From: Sinorhizobium arboris LMG 14919
GTDB taxonomy: Bacteria; Pseudomonadota; Alphaproteobacteria; Rhizobiales; Rhizobiaceae
DNA: 64,000 bases
Assembly: GCF_000427465.1 (NCBI RefSeq)
Contig: NZ_KE386497.1
Span: forward strand, 376,162-440,161
Reading direction: 5' to 3'
Positions 51,025-60,335 of this stretch are shown one piece after another (positions within the stretch are counted from its first letter, which is position 1; every line of letters begins with the position of its first letter). Position numbers and translations under genes: made by a program. The notes below the pieces were generated by a model. The model was not told the origin of the DNA. It saw only the letters and a list, made by a program, of their open reading frames with translations, and ran no database searches.

Positions 51025-51232
51025 GGAAATTTCGGATGAGGATAAATCCGAATACATCAAGGCGCTGGTAGGGGCGGAGGCAGAGAACTTGATGCAAATA
51101 GTCATTTGCCTAACGAGAACCAATCGTTCCCAAGATTTTGAGTTGCTGCTCTACGTCCTCGGCGTTCTCCGGCTGGCATGCAAGGACCCGGCCGCGGTTG
51201 ACGAGCAGCTTTCCGGACGCCCATTGGTTTGA
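51011..51232 (+). CDS. Small protein coupled to the AHL synthase
   Basis: A 73-residue helical protein (MRPIEEISDEDKSEYIKALV, then QIVICLTRTNRSQDFELLLY and VLGVLRLACKDP). Its start, with a GAGGAGAGC site, lies inside the luxI 3' end, so the two are co-translated. Rhizobial quorum-sensing operons often carry a small anti-activator or accessory gene beside luxI or traR (TraM, QseM); the sequence is not clearly either. A role in tuning the LuxR regulator is inference from position. Confidence 0.6.
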   Translation: MRPIEEISDEDKSEYIKALVGAEAENLMQIVICLTRTNRSQDFELLLYVLGVLRLACKDPAAVDEQLSGRPLV

Positions 51233-51360
51233 GGTGTGGCTGCTCCTGCAATCGCAGAAAGGCCAGTGCCACGGCGGTCGCATGTGTTCTGATTGCTAAG
51301 CAGGATCCGACGCCTCCGCATAAGCGCGGGGTTTGGCACGATACATCACGAAGGGGCACT

Positions 51361-51489
51361 ATGTTCGACGCGCGCGAAAAGATCGGACTCTTCATCGATG
51401 GAGCGAATTCTATGCGACCCCAACGGCTTGGTTTCGACATCGATTATTGGTTGGTGACGGCCTTCCAGAAACGCGCCTATGGAGGGTAG
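51361..51489 (+). pseudogene. NYN-domain (LabA/DUF88) ribonuclease, N-terminal relic
   Basis: MFDAREKIGLFIDGAN is the conserved start of rhizobial NYN-domain proteins with the first catalytic Asp; the next residues fit only after local frame changes (YATPTA, then LGFDIDY). The frame ends after 42 codons where the family has 180 or more. A relic. Confidence 0.65.
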
Positions 51490-51654
51490 GCCATGTCTTG
51501 CGTAAAGGTCGAGTGACCGCTTTCACCCCCCGAGACGATCGATCAACGATCGATGCGACCGCCGCCAGTCCGCCTTGAAGGGATACGAACCGAAACCTCA
51601 TGATTTATGGAAGGCGGCATAAGGCTCAATTATGGACTATGCTACCGACGCGTC

Positions 51655-51807
51655 ATGATCCAGATTGCCGCGGGGACAAAAGTGTACCTGGGTTGCCGGC
51701 CGGTCGTTATGCGCCGTGGGTTCGATGGTCTCTCGGCGGAGGTCGTCAACACATTGAATGAAGGCGGCGACACTCGGAAGTGCCGGGCCGCGGCCCGGTG
51801 GCTGTGA
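51655..51807 (+). pseudogene. IS66-family TnpB (Orf2) fragment
   Basis: MIQIAAGTKVYLGCRPVVMR followed by RGFDGLSAEV is the start of the IS66 accessory protein TnpB. The frame departs from the family after about 30 residues and neither TnpA nor TnpC is present, so it is a leftover of an IS66 element. Confidence 0.7.
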
Positions 51808-51922
51808 CCTTTCTCGACAAATACAATGACACGACTAGCGGATGTGGCTTGCCGATGGTGTCCCTCGCGTCAAAGCGAGGGAACCACAGAAAACCCCGAT
51901 TCGTGAATCTGAAATCCTAAAA

Positions 51923-52338
51923 ATCGCGACCCGCTTTAGGTGGTCGAAGCCGCACCGGTGTTCGCGCCATTACAGACCTAGTTCCAAACAAAAAGACCGA
52001 GGCTCAGTTGACTGAGGCACCGCCAATTCCTTTCCCGGGCCATTCCGAGATCTTCCGCCCAACCGTGTCCTCTGTCAGGCGCCGTTTCGCTACATCATTC
52101 AACGATACCTGACTTGAAACACATCCCATCCACAGCGTGGATCGTTGCCATTCAAACAAACCGTTTTGGCAATCTTCCGAACGGCGCTAGAGAAAGTTGT
52201 CTTCAACTGAAAGATAGAGGGCGAATGTCTTTCGCGAGCTCTTTTAGAGGGCGCGTGCTTTCTACGAAGCTGGGGCACCGCGTCGTGACGCCGAAGTTCG
52301 GCCGACCGGCGGAGTCTCCAATGCTGCGGATTGCAACA
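51923..52338 (+). repeat. 418-bp direct repeat, copy B (contains nod box)
   Basis: Second copy of the repeat at 37306, same orientation, 14.6 kb away. It ends 38 bases before the aquaporin start, so here the repeat brings promoter and leader to that gene. Differences from copy A are mainly single bases (for example CGTGG for CGCGG in the nod-box dyad). Confidence 0.9.
52127..52175 (+). promoter_or_regulatory. nod box 2 (NodD binding site) upstream of the aquaporin gene
   Basis: ATCCACAGCGTGGAT is a perfect dyad and is followed by CATTCAAACAA and TTTTGGCAATCT at nod-box spacing. It is closer to the consensus than nod box 1 and lies 200 bases before the aquaporin ATG, with no other gene between. 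Confidence 0.88.
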
Positions 52339-52376
52339 GGAAATCCGTCAGGCAAATTCAGTCAACGGAGCGGAAC

Positions 52377-53105
52377 ATGAGCAAATATGCTTGCGAATTC
52401 GTCGGAACCTTCGCACTGATTTTCCTCGGCTGCAGCACGATTGTCTTTATGCATTCGGAGGTGGGCCCCCTGGGCATCGCTCTCGCCTTCGGCTTGTCGG
52501 TTGTGGCGATGGCCTATACGGTCGGCCCAATCTCCGGCGCGCATCTCAACCCGGCCGTCAGCCTCGGTTTCCTCGTGTCACGGCGACTTGGACCGGGTGA
52601 CTTCGTCGCCTACGTCGCCGCCCAGTGCGTCGGAGCGATCGCGGCGGCAGGCGTGCTTTACCTTATAGCAACGGATAAAGTCGGCGGCTTCGATATCGCC
52701 GTAAACGGTTTCGCTCAGAACGGCTGGGCAGCCTACGGGGTGTCCTCTGCGTTCCTGTTTGAGTTCGTTGCCACGTTCCTGTTCGTGACCGTAGTGCTCA
52801 GCTGTACAGCAGAGGCCGGCGCTGGCGCGCTTGCCGGGTTGGCGATCGGCCTTACCCTGGTCGCGATCCATCTTGCCGGCATCGCGGTATCGGGTTCTTC
52901 CGTGAACCCGGCCCGCTCTCTCGGTCCGGCGCTCTTCGCAGGAGAAGCCGCAGTCGATCAACTCTGGCTCTATATCCTCGCCCCTATGCTAGGGGGCGCT
53001 GCGGCGGGCCTCCTTCAGTTGAGTGGGGCCCTCGCCCCTGGATTGTCACATCGCCCACGCAAGCTCAATTGCACTGCCCACCATCCCGCTGCTCAATCCA
53101 ATTAG
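52377..53105 (+). CDS. aqpZ: Aquaporin Z-type water/small-solute channel
   Basis: A 242-residue MIP-family channel with six membrane helices and both NPA boxes: GAHLNPAVSLGF and SGSSVNPARSLGP. The residues around the second NPA (Arg after NPA) and His in VAIHLAGI, part of the selectivity filter, suggest a water channel rather than a glycerol facilitator. It starts 38 bases after the nod-box repeat with an ACGGAG site, so it should be induced by NodD and plant flavonoids. The C-terminal tail of about 20 residues is not family-typical. Confidence 0.92.
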   Translation: MSKYACEFVGTFALIFLGCSTIVFMHSEVGPLGIALAFGLSVVAMAYTVGPISGAHLNPAVSLGFLVSRRLGPGDFVAYVAAQCVGAIAAAGVLYLIATDKVGGFDIAVNGFAQNGWAAYGVSSAFLFEFVATFLFVTVVLSCTAEAGAGALAGLAIGLTLVAIHLAGIAVSGSSVNPARSLGPALFAGEAAVDQLWLYILAPMLGGAAAGLLQLSGALAPGLSHRPRKLNCTAHHPAAQSN

Positions 53106-53809
53106 GGGCTTGTCCGCAAACTTTTGTCGCTAACCGGGCCATGATTTCTTCCGGAAAAATCGGCGATGCGATTTGTTGGAGTAGGGTTCATGCCCCCCAA
53201 ATACGACTGCCGAAAAGATGAGGCGTCAGTCAAAGGATGATTGTAGCGGAAGTGTTCCAAAGGCTAGCGCATCAAAGCCGAACTAAGGCGAGCCCTGTTT
53301 CAAGGCATCGACCTTTCTCGCCTGCCTGATCGTCAGCATGCTTGTGGTTGCGGGCAACGTGCCGCAGCAAACATCGGTGCGTGATGTGGCGCTCGCCGGA
53401 TCACGTATTGGGAGGGAACGGGATCGCAGTTTGCTGCCTTGTCACGACCGGTCGCCGCATTACGCCAACCCGCCTTTCGGCGCGTCAGCACTTTGCGAGC
53501 AGCAGTAAAGATTTGACAAGCTGCCCCCGATAGCGCGTGCCAGGACATCGTGAATGAGATGCCGCCCGCAGCGATTGCCATCTCTCGAATACACGGTGAG
53601 AACCGCCTCGAGGTACAAAGTGTCAACGTGGCCCTGCATCGGCTCGGTGGTCGCTTCGAAGATCAATCAGCTGGGGACGCTGCGCCGGCCAAAACAGATG
53701 TGGCGAGCGTTTTCGGCGTGTGAGGCATGAACGGTGTCGAACACCATCTACCCGAACTGTTGATGAGCGGTATTGAATGATTGGAAACCACTGATCGGAG
53801 CGAGGAACA
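53106..53809. other. Intergenic stretch between aquaporin and trpE(G), 704 bases
   Basis: No recognisable gene; open frames on the minus strand (53333-53666) look like shadows or a decayed insertion element. I looked for a Trp-rich leader peptide or attenuator hairpin before trpE(G) and saw none. Confidence 0.45.
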
Positions 53810-55984
53810 ATGGTAACGATTCTTCGGGGTGATGGTGCGGAAATTTATGAGACGAAGGGCGGGATCACCGTCACCCGGCAGCGCCGGCCGACGCCGTATG
53901 CGGATGCGGTTTCGTCCTATATCGACAAGCTCGATGAGCGCCGCGGCGCGGTCTTCTCGTCAAATTACGAATATCCCGGCCGCTACACCCGCTGGGATAC
54001 CGCCATCGTCGATCCGCCGCTCGGTCTGTCCTGTTTCGGTCGCGATGTATGGATCGAGGCCTACAACGAGCGCGGCGAGGTCATTCTCGGTTTCATCGCG
54101 GAAAAGCTGAAGACGGTTTCCGAATTGGTGCTTGGCGCTTCCACGGCCCGCCGCCTCGACCTGACTGTGAAGACGCCGGATCGCCTCTTTGCCGAGGAAG
54201 AACGTTCGAAGGCGCCGACGGTCTTTACCGTGCTGCGGGCAGTGACCGATCTCTTCTACTCGCAGCCCGATACCAGCATCGGCTTCTACGGCGCCTTCGG
54301 CTACGATCTCGCCTTCCAGTTCGAGGCGATCGATCTGAAGCTCAAGCGTCCCGCCGATCAGCGCGACATGGTGCTTTATCTGCCCGATGAAATCCTTGTG
54401 GTCGACAACTACGCCGCCAAGGCCTGGGTCGATCGTTACGATTTCGCCAAGGGCGGCGTCTCCACCGAAGGCAAGTCGGGCGAGATCGCCGCCGAGCCCT
54501 TCCGCCAGACGGACGCCATTCCGCCGAAGAGCGATCATTGGCCCGGGGAATATGCCGAGCTGGTGGTCAAGGCGAAGGAGAGCTTCCGCAAGGGCGATCT
54601 CTTCGAAGTCGTTCCCGGCCAGAAGTTCATGGAGCGCTGCGAGAGCAAGCCTTCCGATATTTCCAAACGCTTAAAGGCGACGAATCCCTCGCCCTACTCA
54701 TTCTTCATCAATCTCGGCAATCAGGAATATCTCGTCGGCGCTTCGCCGGAAATGTTTGTCCGCGTTTCCGGCTGCCGCATCGAAACCTGCCCGATTTCGG
54801 GCACAATCAAGCGCGGCGACGATCCGATCGCCGACAGCGAGCAGATCCTGAAGCTTCTGAACTCCAAGAAGGACGAATCCGAGCTCACCATGTGCTCGGA
54901 CGTCGACCGCAACGACAAGAGCCGCGTCTGTGTGCCGGGCTCGGTCAAGGTCATCGGCCGCCGCCAGATCGAAATGTATTCGCGGCTGATCCATACGGTC
55001 GACCATATCGAAGGGCGGCTCCGCGACGACATGGACGCCTTCGACGGGTTCCTGAGCCACGCCTGGGCGGTGACCGTCACCGGCGCGCCGAAGCTCTGGG
55101 CGATGCGCTTCATCGAGAACCATGAAAAGAGCCCGCGCGCCTGGTATGGTGGAGCCATCGGCATGGTCGGCTTCAACGGTGACATGAACACCGGACTGAC
55201 GCTGCGTACGATCCGCATCAAGGACGGGATCGCCGAGGTGAGGGCGGGCGCGACCCTGCTCTATGATTCCAATCCCGAAGAAGAAGAAGCCGAAACCGAA
55301 TTGAAGGCCTCAGCCATGCTTGCAGCCATTCGCGATGCCAAAGCCGCCAACAGCGCCCGGGCGGCGCGCGATGGCGCGCCCGTCGGCGCCGGGGTCAACA
55401 TCCTGCTCGTCGATCACGAGGACAGCTTCGTCCACACGCTGGCGAATTATTTCCGCCAGACCGGTGCGACGGTCACTACCGTGCGCACGCCGGCGCCGGA
55501 AGAGGTCTTTGATCGTCTGGACCCCGATCTGGTGGTGCTGTCGCCCGGCCCCGGCAATCCGAAGACCTTCGACTGCAGGGCGACGATCAAGAAGGCGCGG
55601 GCGCGCGACCTGCCGATCTTCGGCGTCTGCCTGGGCCTGCAGGCGCTCGCCGAGGCCTATGGCGGTGACCTCAGGCAGCTGGCCGTGCCAATGCATGGGA
55701 AGCCGTCGTGCATCCGCGTTCTAGAGCCCGGCGTCGTCTTTTCCGGCCTCGGCAAGGAAGTGACGGTCGGCCGTTATCACTCGATCTTTGCCGATCCCTC
55801 CAATCTGCCGCGCGAGTTCACGATTACGGCCGAAAGCGAGGACGGTACGATCATGGGCATCGAGCACGTGAAGGAGCCGGTGGCGGCCGTGCAGTTCCAC
55901 CCGGAATCCATCATGACGCTCGGCGGCGATGCCGGCATGCGTATGATCGAGAATGTTGTCGCGCATCTGGCGCGGCGGGCGTAA
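53810..55984 (+). CDS. trpE(G): Anthranilate synthase, fused TrpE-TrpG
   Basis: A 724-residue fusion as typical of rhizobia. Residues 1 to about 515 are the chorismate-binding subunit ([56 protein letters not shown]); about 530 to 724 are the glutamine amidotransferase ([35 protein letters not shown] with the catalytic Cys at about 606, [10 protein letters not shown] with His-Glu). It makes anthranilate from chorismate and glutamine, the first step to tryptophan. Everything needed appears intact. On the chromosome of Sinorhizobium this gene is preceded by a trpL leader; none is recognisable here, so this may be an extra copy. Confidence 0.95.
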   Translation: MVTILRGDGAEIYETKGGITVTRQRRPTPYADAVSSYIDKLDERRGAVFSSNYEYPGRYTRWDTAIVDPPLGLSCFGRDVWIEAYNERGEVILGFIAEKLKTVSELVLGASTARRLDLTVKTPDRLFAEEERSKAPTVFTVLRAVTDLFYSQPDTSIGFYGAFGYDLAFQFEAIDLKLKRPADQRDMVLYLPDEILVVDNYAAKAWVDRYDFAKGGVSTEGKSGEIAAEPFRQTDAIPPKSDHWPGEYAELVVKAKESFRKGDLFEVVPGQKFMERCESKPSDISKRLKATNPSPYSFFINLGNQEYLVGASPEMFVRVSGCRIETCPISGTIKRGDDPIADSEQILKLLNSKKDESELTMCSDVDRNDKSRVCVPGSVKVIGRRQIEMYSRLIHTVDHIEGRLRDDMDAFDGFLSHAWAVTVTGAPKLWAMRFIENHEKSPRAWYGGAIGMVGFNGDMNTGLTLRTIRIKDGIAEVRAGATLLYDSNPEEEEAETELKASAMLAAIRDAKAANSARAARDGAPVGAGVNILLVDHEDSFVHTLANYFRQTGATVTTVRTPAPEEVFDRLDPDLVVLSPGPGNPKTFDCRATIKKARARDLPIFGVCLGLQALAEAYGGDLRQLAVPMHGKPSCIRVLEPGVVFSGLGKEVTVGRYHSIFADPSNLPREFTITAESEDGTIMGIEHVKEPVAAVQFHPESIMTLGGDAGMRMIENVVAHLARRA

Positions 55985-56269
55985 ACGAAGGCCCCGTGAC
56001 GCAAAATCATAGCCACTGCTGCTTGGATAATGCCCATGCACCAGAAAAAAGAGGGCTTCCTCCCTTTGTGTGGTGGTCGGCATTTTTCGATCGGCATCAT
56101 CCGTGCCGGCGCCGTTGATGCCCATGATGCACCAGCGTTCGCGCCTACGTACCGTGAGTCGAGGCCGTGATAAATCGTCCGACTGCCTTAGGCCTTGTGG
56201 ACATTCTTGAGGTTGACGACGTCTTCGCCGGAGCGTAAAGCCGGCAGGAATTCAAAGGCAACCGCCTAG

Positions 56270-56640
56270 CGGCGGCGCGGCGGCTCGACGCGCGGTCGAT
56301 CTTTTCGAGCTTCTTAACTCGCCTTTGACCTTGCAAGGCGTGAGAGGCGCGCGCTCGCGCAGCTCCGCCGCCACGGCGCTGACCGGTCCTGCCCCTTCCA
56401 TCACTTCAGCGACGGCCGAATGTCCAGCCATTTCGCCGACATCCTGATCGAAATAGCCGATCGTCATGCCCTTCTCGACCGAAACCTGCCCCTCGTCGGG
56501 CAGTTCCTCGCTGGTGGTCATCCGAAAGTTCGTCGTCTTTCCCACCCCCCTTCGGGCCGACAAGACCAATCTTCTCGCCACGGTTCAACGCTGCTCAGGC
56601 TTCAATGTAGAGGATGCGGTGGCTGTTGGACTGCTGATAT
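56270..56640 (-). pseudogene. ABC-F-type ATPase fragment, frameshifted
   Basis: The minus strand reads NRGEKIGLVGPKGGGKDDEL, a damaged second Walker A of an ABC-F protein, then in the next frame SEELPDEGQVSVEKGMTIGY and DQDVGEMAGHSAVAEVMEGA. This is the start of the second nucleotide-binding domain in rhizobial ABC-F (Uup/EttA-like) proteins. Both flanking parts are missing, so it is a short relic, probably carried in with chromosomal DNA. Confidence 0.75.
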
Positions 56641-56790
56641 TATCGAACGGATCCTGGGGAAGACGGCCTGGTTGATTGCCGGCACCCCTAGCCACGGGCT
56701 GGTTGCAATTGTCACGCAAACCGGCGCATTCTTCTCGATTCCTGAGCGTATGGACCGGGTGGCTGCCCTCCTGCCCTGAGCCGAAAATGA

Positions 56791-56824
56791 AAAGCCTGCT
56801 GCGGGAGGAGGTGCGGCAGGCTTT
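56791..56824. terminator. Hairpin, probable terminator of the second tyrosinase operon
   Basis: AAAGCCTGCTGC and GCGGCAGGCTTT pair over 12 bases with one mismatch around a 10-base loop, with A-rich and T-rich flanks. It lies 131 bases beyond the minus-strand stop of the SCO-like gene. Confidence 0.6.
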
Positions 56825-56954
56825 CCGAAAAGAGCTGAACAGCAATTGGGAGGAGGAGTGGGCCGCGTGAAACACCGAAACTCTGCGCGAGGAGGTGCAT
56901 TACTTCGACGAAGACAATCATAAGTCATGAAATAAATTCATGGTTGTGTGCCGC

Positions 56955-58190
56955 TCAGTCGGCGGACCCCTTGAAACGCCGGCAGTGCGCCCCTTTGAGC
57001 AGGGCGAGGAGGCCGGCAGCTTCCGGCGGGCGGCCATCACATTTGAACACCGCACGGCCGGCAGCGTCGAGGACCAGCACTTCAATCCGGTGGCGGTTCA
57101 CTGTCGATGGACCGTAGCCAACAGCGAGGTCGAGCGCCGCGCGCAGTCCATTCCAGTCGCAGGTTGCCCTGAGCAGCGCCACATCCGGCGTAAACGCCAT
57201 GCCTCGGTCGACGCCGTAGCGGCGTAGCCGAGCCGGGGTGTCCCATGATGGGTCGTAAGTCATGCCAAAGATGCCGACCGCCAATCCTTCGGCTGCAGCG
57301 AGCTGCGCTGTCGCAGCCAGGACCGAGACGGTGCGCGAGCATTTCAGCGGATTCATACAGCGCGTGTAGAAGAACGCCAGCACTGAAGGGCGTCCGAGCA
57401 GTCGCGCGCCTAAGGTCGCCTCGCCGCCGTCTTGATCCTCTATCGGAGCCGCCCAGATTTCGGCAGGAAGAATCTTGGCCGGCGCGTGACCTAGCTCCGC
57501 CGCATCGCAACAGCTGGATGCGGCGCCGATGATGGCCCCATTGCGCAGGGCTTGGGCAAGGCGACCACTTGCAGCCTCCGTCGCAGAGAGCGATGGTGGT
57601 GCAGTCGCCGCCTCATCATCGCAGCAGCAGGCCTTTTTCATCGTGGGGCCCTCACTCTCGCCGGCGGCAAGTCCTTCCCTCACAGCACGAGCAAAACCCT
57701 CCGGCGCGGCCGCTATCCGTTCCGCGCAGTCCGCCGCACCGAGCCCGTTCTTCCGCGCCACCATGAGGAAAGCACGGGCAAGCTCAGTCATCGCCGTCTC
57801 CGAAATGTCGGGGCGGGTGCCGGCCGCGATTCGATCGAACCAGACCTTCTGGTCACGACCCCGAAGGCGCTGGGCGGCGGCGGCTAGCACATCAAGCCAG
57901 ACGCGATCCGGCGCGTCGAGTGCGGCGACGAGGCGCGCAGCGGCTGCGACTGGGCCGGGCGCATTCCCAGTCCCGATCTCCTCTCGCGCTGCGGCAAGGC
58001 CAAATTCCGGCGCCGTGCGCGCCAACGCGGCAAATGCATAAGCCCTCACCCGATCGACATCGGCAGAACCTAAGCCAGCGTAGATTGGGTCGCTGTCGCG
58101 AAAGTACCGCGTCAAATCCTCACCAGGAGAGCGACCCGCTGCGGCGCGATCAATCTCCCTCGCAAGCGCCTGTAGCTCGAGCGCTACCAT
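56955..58190 (-). CDS. SCO1/SenC-like thioredoxin-fold protein with helical N-terminal domain
   Basis: A 411-residue protein in two parts. Residues 1-190 are Ala/Arg-rich helices resembling HEAT-like repeats; about 235-411 are an SCO/thioredoxin-like fold with LAFFYTRCMNPLKCSRTVSV, VGIFGMTYDPSWDTPARLRR and a C-terminal VLDAAGRAVFKCDG. SCO proteins deliver copper and usually have CxxxC; here the cysteines are five residues apart (CMNPLKC), an unusual form. Between the domains lies a Cys-rich stretch (KKACCCDDE, SSCCDAAELGH) that could bind copper. No signal peptide. Last of three tightly spaced genes with a tyrosinase, so copper loading of that enzyme is a natural guess. Confidence 0.75.
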   Translation of the reverse strand: MVALELQALAREIDRAAAGRSPGEDLTRYFRDSDPIYAGLGSADVDRVRAYAFAALARTAPEFGLAAAREEIGTGNAPGPVAAAARLVAALDAPDRVWLDVLAAAAQRLRGRDQKVWFDRIAAGTRPDISETAMTELARAFLMVARKNGLGAADCAERIAAAPEGFARAVREGLAAGESEGPTMKKACCCDDEAATAPPSLSATEAASGRLAQALRNGAIIGAASSCCDAAELGHAPAKILPAEIWAAPIEDQDGGEATLGARLLGRPSVLAFFYTRCMNPLKCSRTVSVLAATAQLAAAEGLAVGIFGMTYDPSWDTPARLRRYGVDRGMAFTPDVALLRATCDWNGLRAALDLAVGYGPSTVNRHRIEVLVLDAAGRAVFKCDGRPPEAAGLLALLKGAHCRRFKGSAD

Positions 58191-58195
58191 GAACG

Positions 58196-59071
58196 TTACT
58201 CCGATCTGCGCTGCGTCGAAAAATAACGCTGGGCCGCATCTTTCAAACGTTTCGACTTCGTTCGGCGCTGGGCAGTATCGATCGCACCTTCGAGATTATG
58301 TGCTGGGCTTATTGTCTGGGCCATGCCGACGAGGGCGGCCTTCAAAGTTGCGCTGTCGCTGCGGTCGGTTAGCACGTCGCGCGCCGTCTGGGCGAATTGT
58401 TCGGCGTCCAGAGCTTTCAGTCCAGCGGCGGTAATCCGGCGCAACTTCTCGCCGACTGTCTTGTCGTGGACAAGCTGCGATAGCAGCGGCGCACTTTTCG
58501 GATCAGTCCCGAGGATACGAACAGCTTCCTCGCGAGCGGGCGGCGATAACTGGTCAAACTGATTGCGCACGAGGTTGGCGGCATTGGTATGATCGTCAAG
58601 GCCGAGAAGCTGTACCGCCTTTGCCTGGCTGACGGGTGCCTTCTCAGGAGTAACCAGAGCCCCGGTCAAGATGTCGCGGGCGTAATCATCGCTCTCCTGC
58701 GCCAGATATTCCAGCGCCTTCTGACGCAGCCCCGGCGATTTGTCATCGGCCAGCGCGCGAATGGCGTCGATCACCTGGGGGCGGAAGTCGGCAAACGCGC
58801 GGCCGACGAATTCCGCCGTTGCCAGCATGTCCAGCGCGGCACTGCGCACCGCGACAGTCTCGCTCTTGCGACCAATCAGCTCGAGCAGATAGTGTATGCG
58901 TTCGGCGAGGTTGCGAGAGTTTAGCTCTATCTTGCAGACGGCCTCAGCTCTTGCATCGGCGCCCGCCTTACCCTTGCCTGGTATGTCGGCGGGCGCGGCG
59001 TAGACGTAACCAGCCTCCCTCGCCTTCGCGACTTGATCCTGCTGCTGTCTGCGATAGTCCTTGATATCCAT
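58196..59071 (-). CDS. HEAT-repeat-like helical protein of the tyrosinase operon
   Basis: A 291-residue all-helical protein with repeated pairs such as VAVRSAALDMLATAEFVGRA, DDKSPGLRQKALEYLAQESD and LSPPAREEAVRILGTDPKSA, the pattern of HEAT repeats. No signal peptide. It lies ten bases after the tyrosinase gene and five before the SCO-like gene. A scaffold or chaperone role for tyrosinase or copper transfer is inference from context; I know no named family. Confidence 0.7.
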   Translation of the reverse strand: MDIKDYRRQQQDQVAKAREAGYVYAAPADIPGKGKAGADARAEAVCKIELNSRNLAERIHYLLELIGRKSETVAVRSAALDMLATAEFVGRAFADFRPQVIDAIRALADDKSPGLRQKALEYLAQESDDYARDILTGALVTPEKAPVSQAKAVQLLGLDDHTNAANLVRNQFDQLSPPAREEAVRILGTDPKSAPLLSQLVHDKTVGEKLRRITAAGLKALDAEQFAQTARDVLTDRSDSATLKAALVGMAQTISPAHNLEGAIDTAQRRTKSKRLKDAAQRYFSTQRRSE

Positions 59072-59081
59072 GGTCGCAGCC

Positions 59082-60335
59082 TCAAACGATTCCGGCGGGG
59101 AGTTCGAAGGGCACGTCGTCGTAGTCGAAGCCCAAGGGATCGCCGCCCAATATGCCTTGGTAATCTATCATGTCACTCACCATCGGTGAGGGTCCCGGCC
59201 GCGCGACGACGGGTGAAGGCGCTAAAGTTCCACCTGGTACAGTAGCTGGCCGAGGGTCACCGGTGACCTGGTTCCACGGCCACATTGTGTCGCCGAGCTG
59301 GTGCCCGATCCGCCCGCTGTCCGAGGGGCTGAAAGCCTCGGCCTCCGCCGGATCGAATAGTTCGTTGAGCCACTGCCACTTAGCCCAGATCCGATCCACA
59401 TTGCAATGCAGCATGAAGAACAACGGATCTCGGGCGGCGAGTGGGATACGTCTAATGAAGCTCGATCCCGGAAAACTGGTGTGCGCCCTGCCGTGAGGGT
59501 TGCCTTCCATGGCTGCAAAGTTGCGGTATTGCGTGACGCCCGGAAACGGGGCGAGAGCCAGGGTGTCCGCCTCGCTCAGTACCGAGGAAGGACGCGCCCC
59601 GGCAGAGAAACCCATGCTGCGGATTATGCCGATCTGGTTGTCGGTAACCCAGCTCTCCAATGGGTGGCCGGCAGTGAAGAGAAGACGGCCGTTCGCGTTC
59701 GGCACCCCCATAAAGGCTGTGGTGAAGATACTCGGCGCCGGCTCGTCAAAGCGCCAGTAGGGCAGCGCCACGGACGGGTCGATCGCCTGCAACTCCCGTT
59801 CGAGATCAAGTAGATAACACCGATGCCACGGAAGGAAGCCGACATCGAAATGCGCCTCGTCGGAGGCAGGGCTGTCCACATGCATATCGCGGAAATCACG
59901 GAACCGCCCGCTGCCGGCTGCATTGAGCGTGCCCATCGCCGTTAGGAAACGATCGCGCTCACCATCGGTGAGCCCGTTGGCGTTCTTGCGCACACGCACC
60001 ATAGCGGGCTGGTTCGCCAGCTGTGCGCCGCTGGACACGTCCTCGATGGTATAGCCGCTGTCGCCGTCTTGAGTACTGGCGGTGCCGAACAGGCCGGCGA
60101 CCCAGACGTCGACCGGACTGCCATCCAGAGGCAGGTCGACTTCCAGCGTGTGCTGCATCGGCCCTGCTCGCGTGACTGAGAACCGCAATTCCACCGCCGT
60201 GCGGCTTGCAAAACGCACACGCGCTGCGTTTGCAGCCTGAGCGTCAACGAGTCGGACGGAGAGCTTGCGCGGGGTCCAATTGAGATAGGCTATGCCATTG
60301 GCATGCATAGATGCAAAGTCGACATCGATAATCAT
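59082..60335 (-). CDS. Second tyrosinase-family copper oxidase, cytoplasmic form
   Basis: A 417-residue type-3 copper protein. An N-terminal beta domain (residues 1-100, LSVRLVDAQAANAARVRFAS) precedes the catalytic part: CuA His residues in RDMHVDSPASDEAHFDVGFL and PWHRCYLL, CuB in GNPHGRAHTSF and FFMLHCNVDRIWAKWQ. It lacks the Tat signal of the tyrosinase at 39139 and has a different domain order, so it is a distinct paralogue and not a duplicate. It leads a three-gene operon with HEAT-like and SCO-like genes. Oxidation of a phenolic substrate or of a peptide is possible. Confidence 0.85.
   Translation of the reverse strand: MIIDVDFASMHANGIAYLNWTPRKLSVRLVDAQAANAARVRFASRTAVELRFSVTRAGPMQHTLEVDLPLDGSPVDVWVAGLFGTASTQDGDSGYTIEDVSSGAQLANQPAMVRVRKNANGLTDGERDRFLTAMGTLNAAGSGRFRDFRDMHVDSPASDEAHFDVGFLPWHRCYLLDLERELQAIDPSVALPYWRFDEPAPSIFTTAFMGVPNANGRLLFTAGHPLESWVTDNQIGIIRSMGFSAGARPSSVLSEADTLALAPFPGVTQYRNFAAMEGNPHGRAHTSFPGSSFIRRIPLAARDPLFFMLHCNVDRIWAKWQWLNELFDPAEAEAFSPSDSGRIGHQLGDTMWPWNQVTGDPRPATVPGGTLAPSPVVARPGPSPMVSDMIDYQGILGGDPLGFDYDDVPFELPAGIV

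Noticed and set aside
53333..53666. Minus-strand frames between aquaporin and trpE(G)
   Set aside because: No recognisable motif, no ribosome site and Arg/Cys-rich composition typical of shadow frames.
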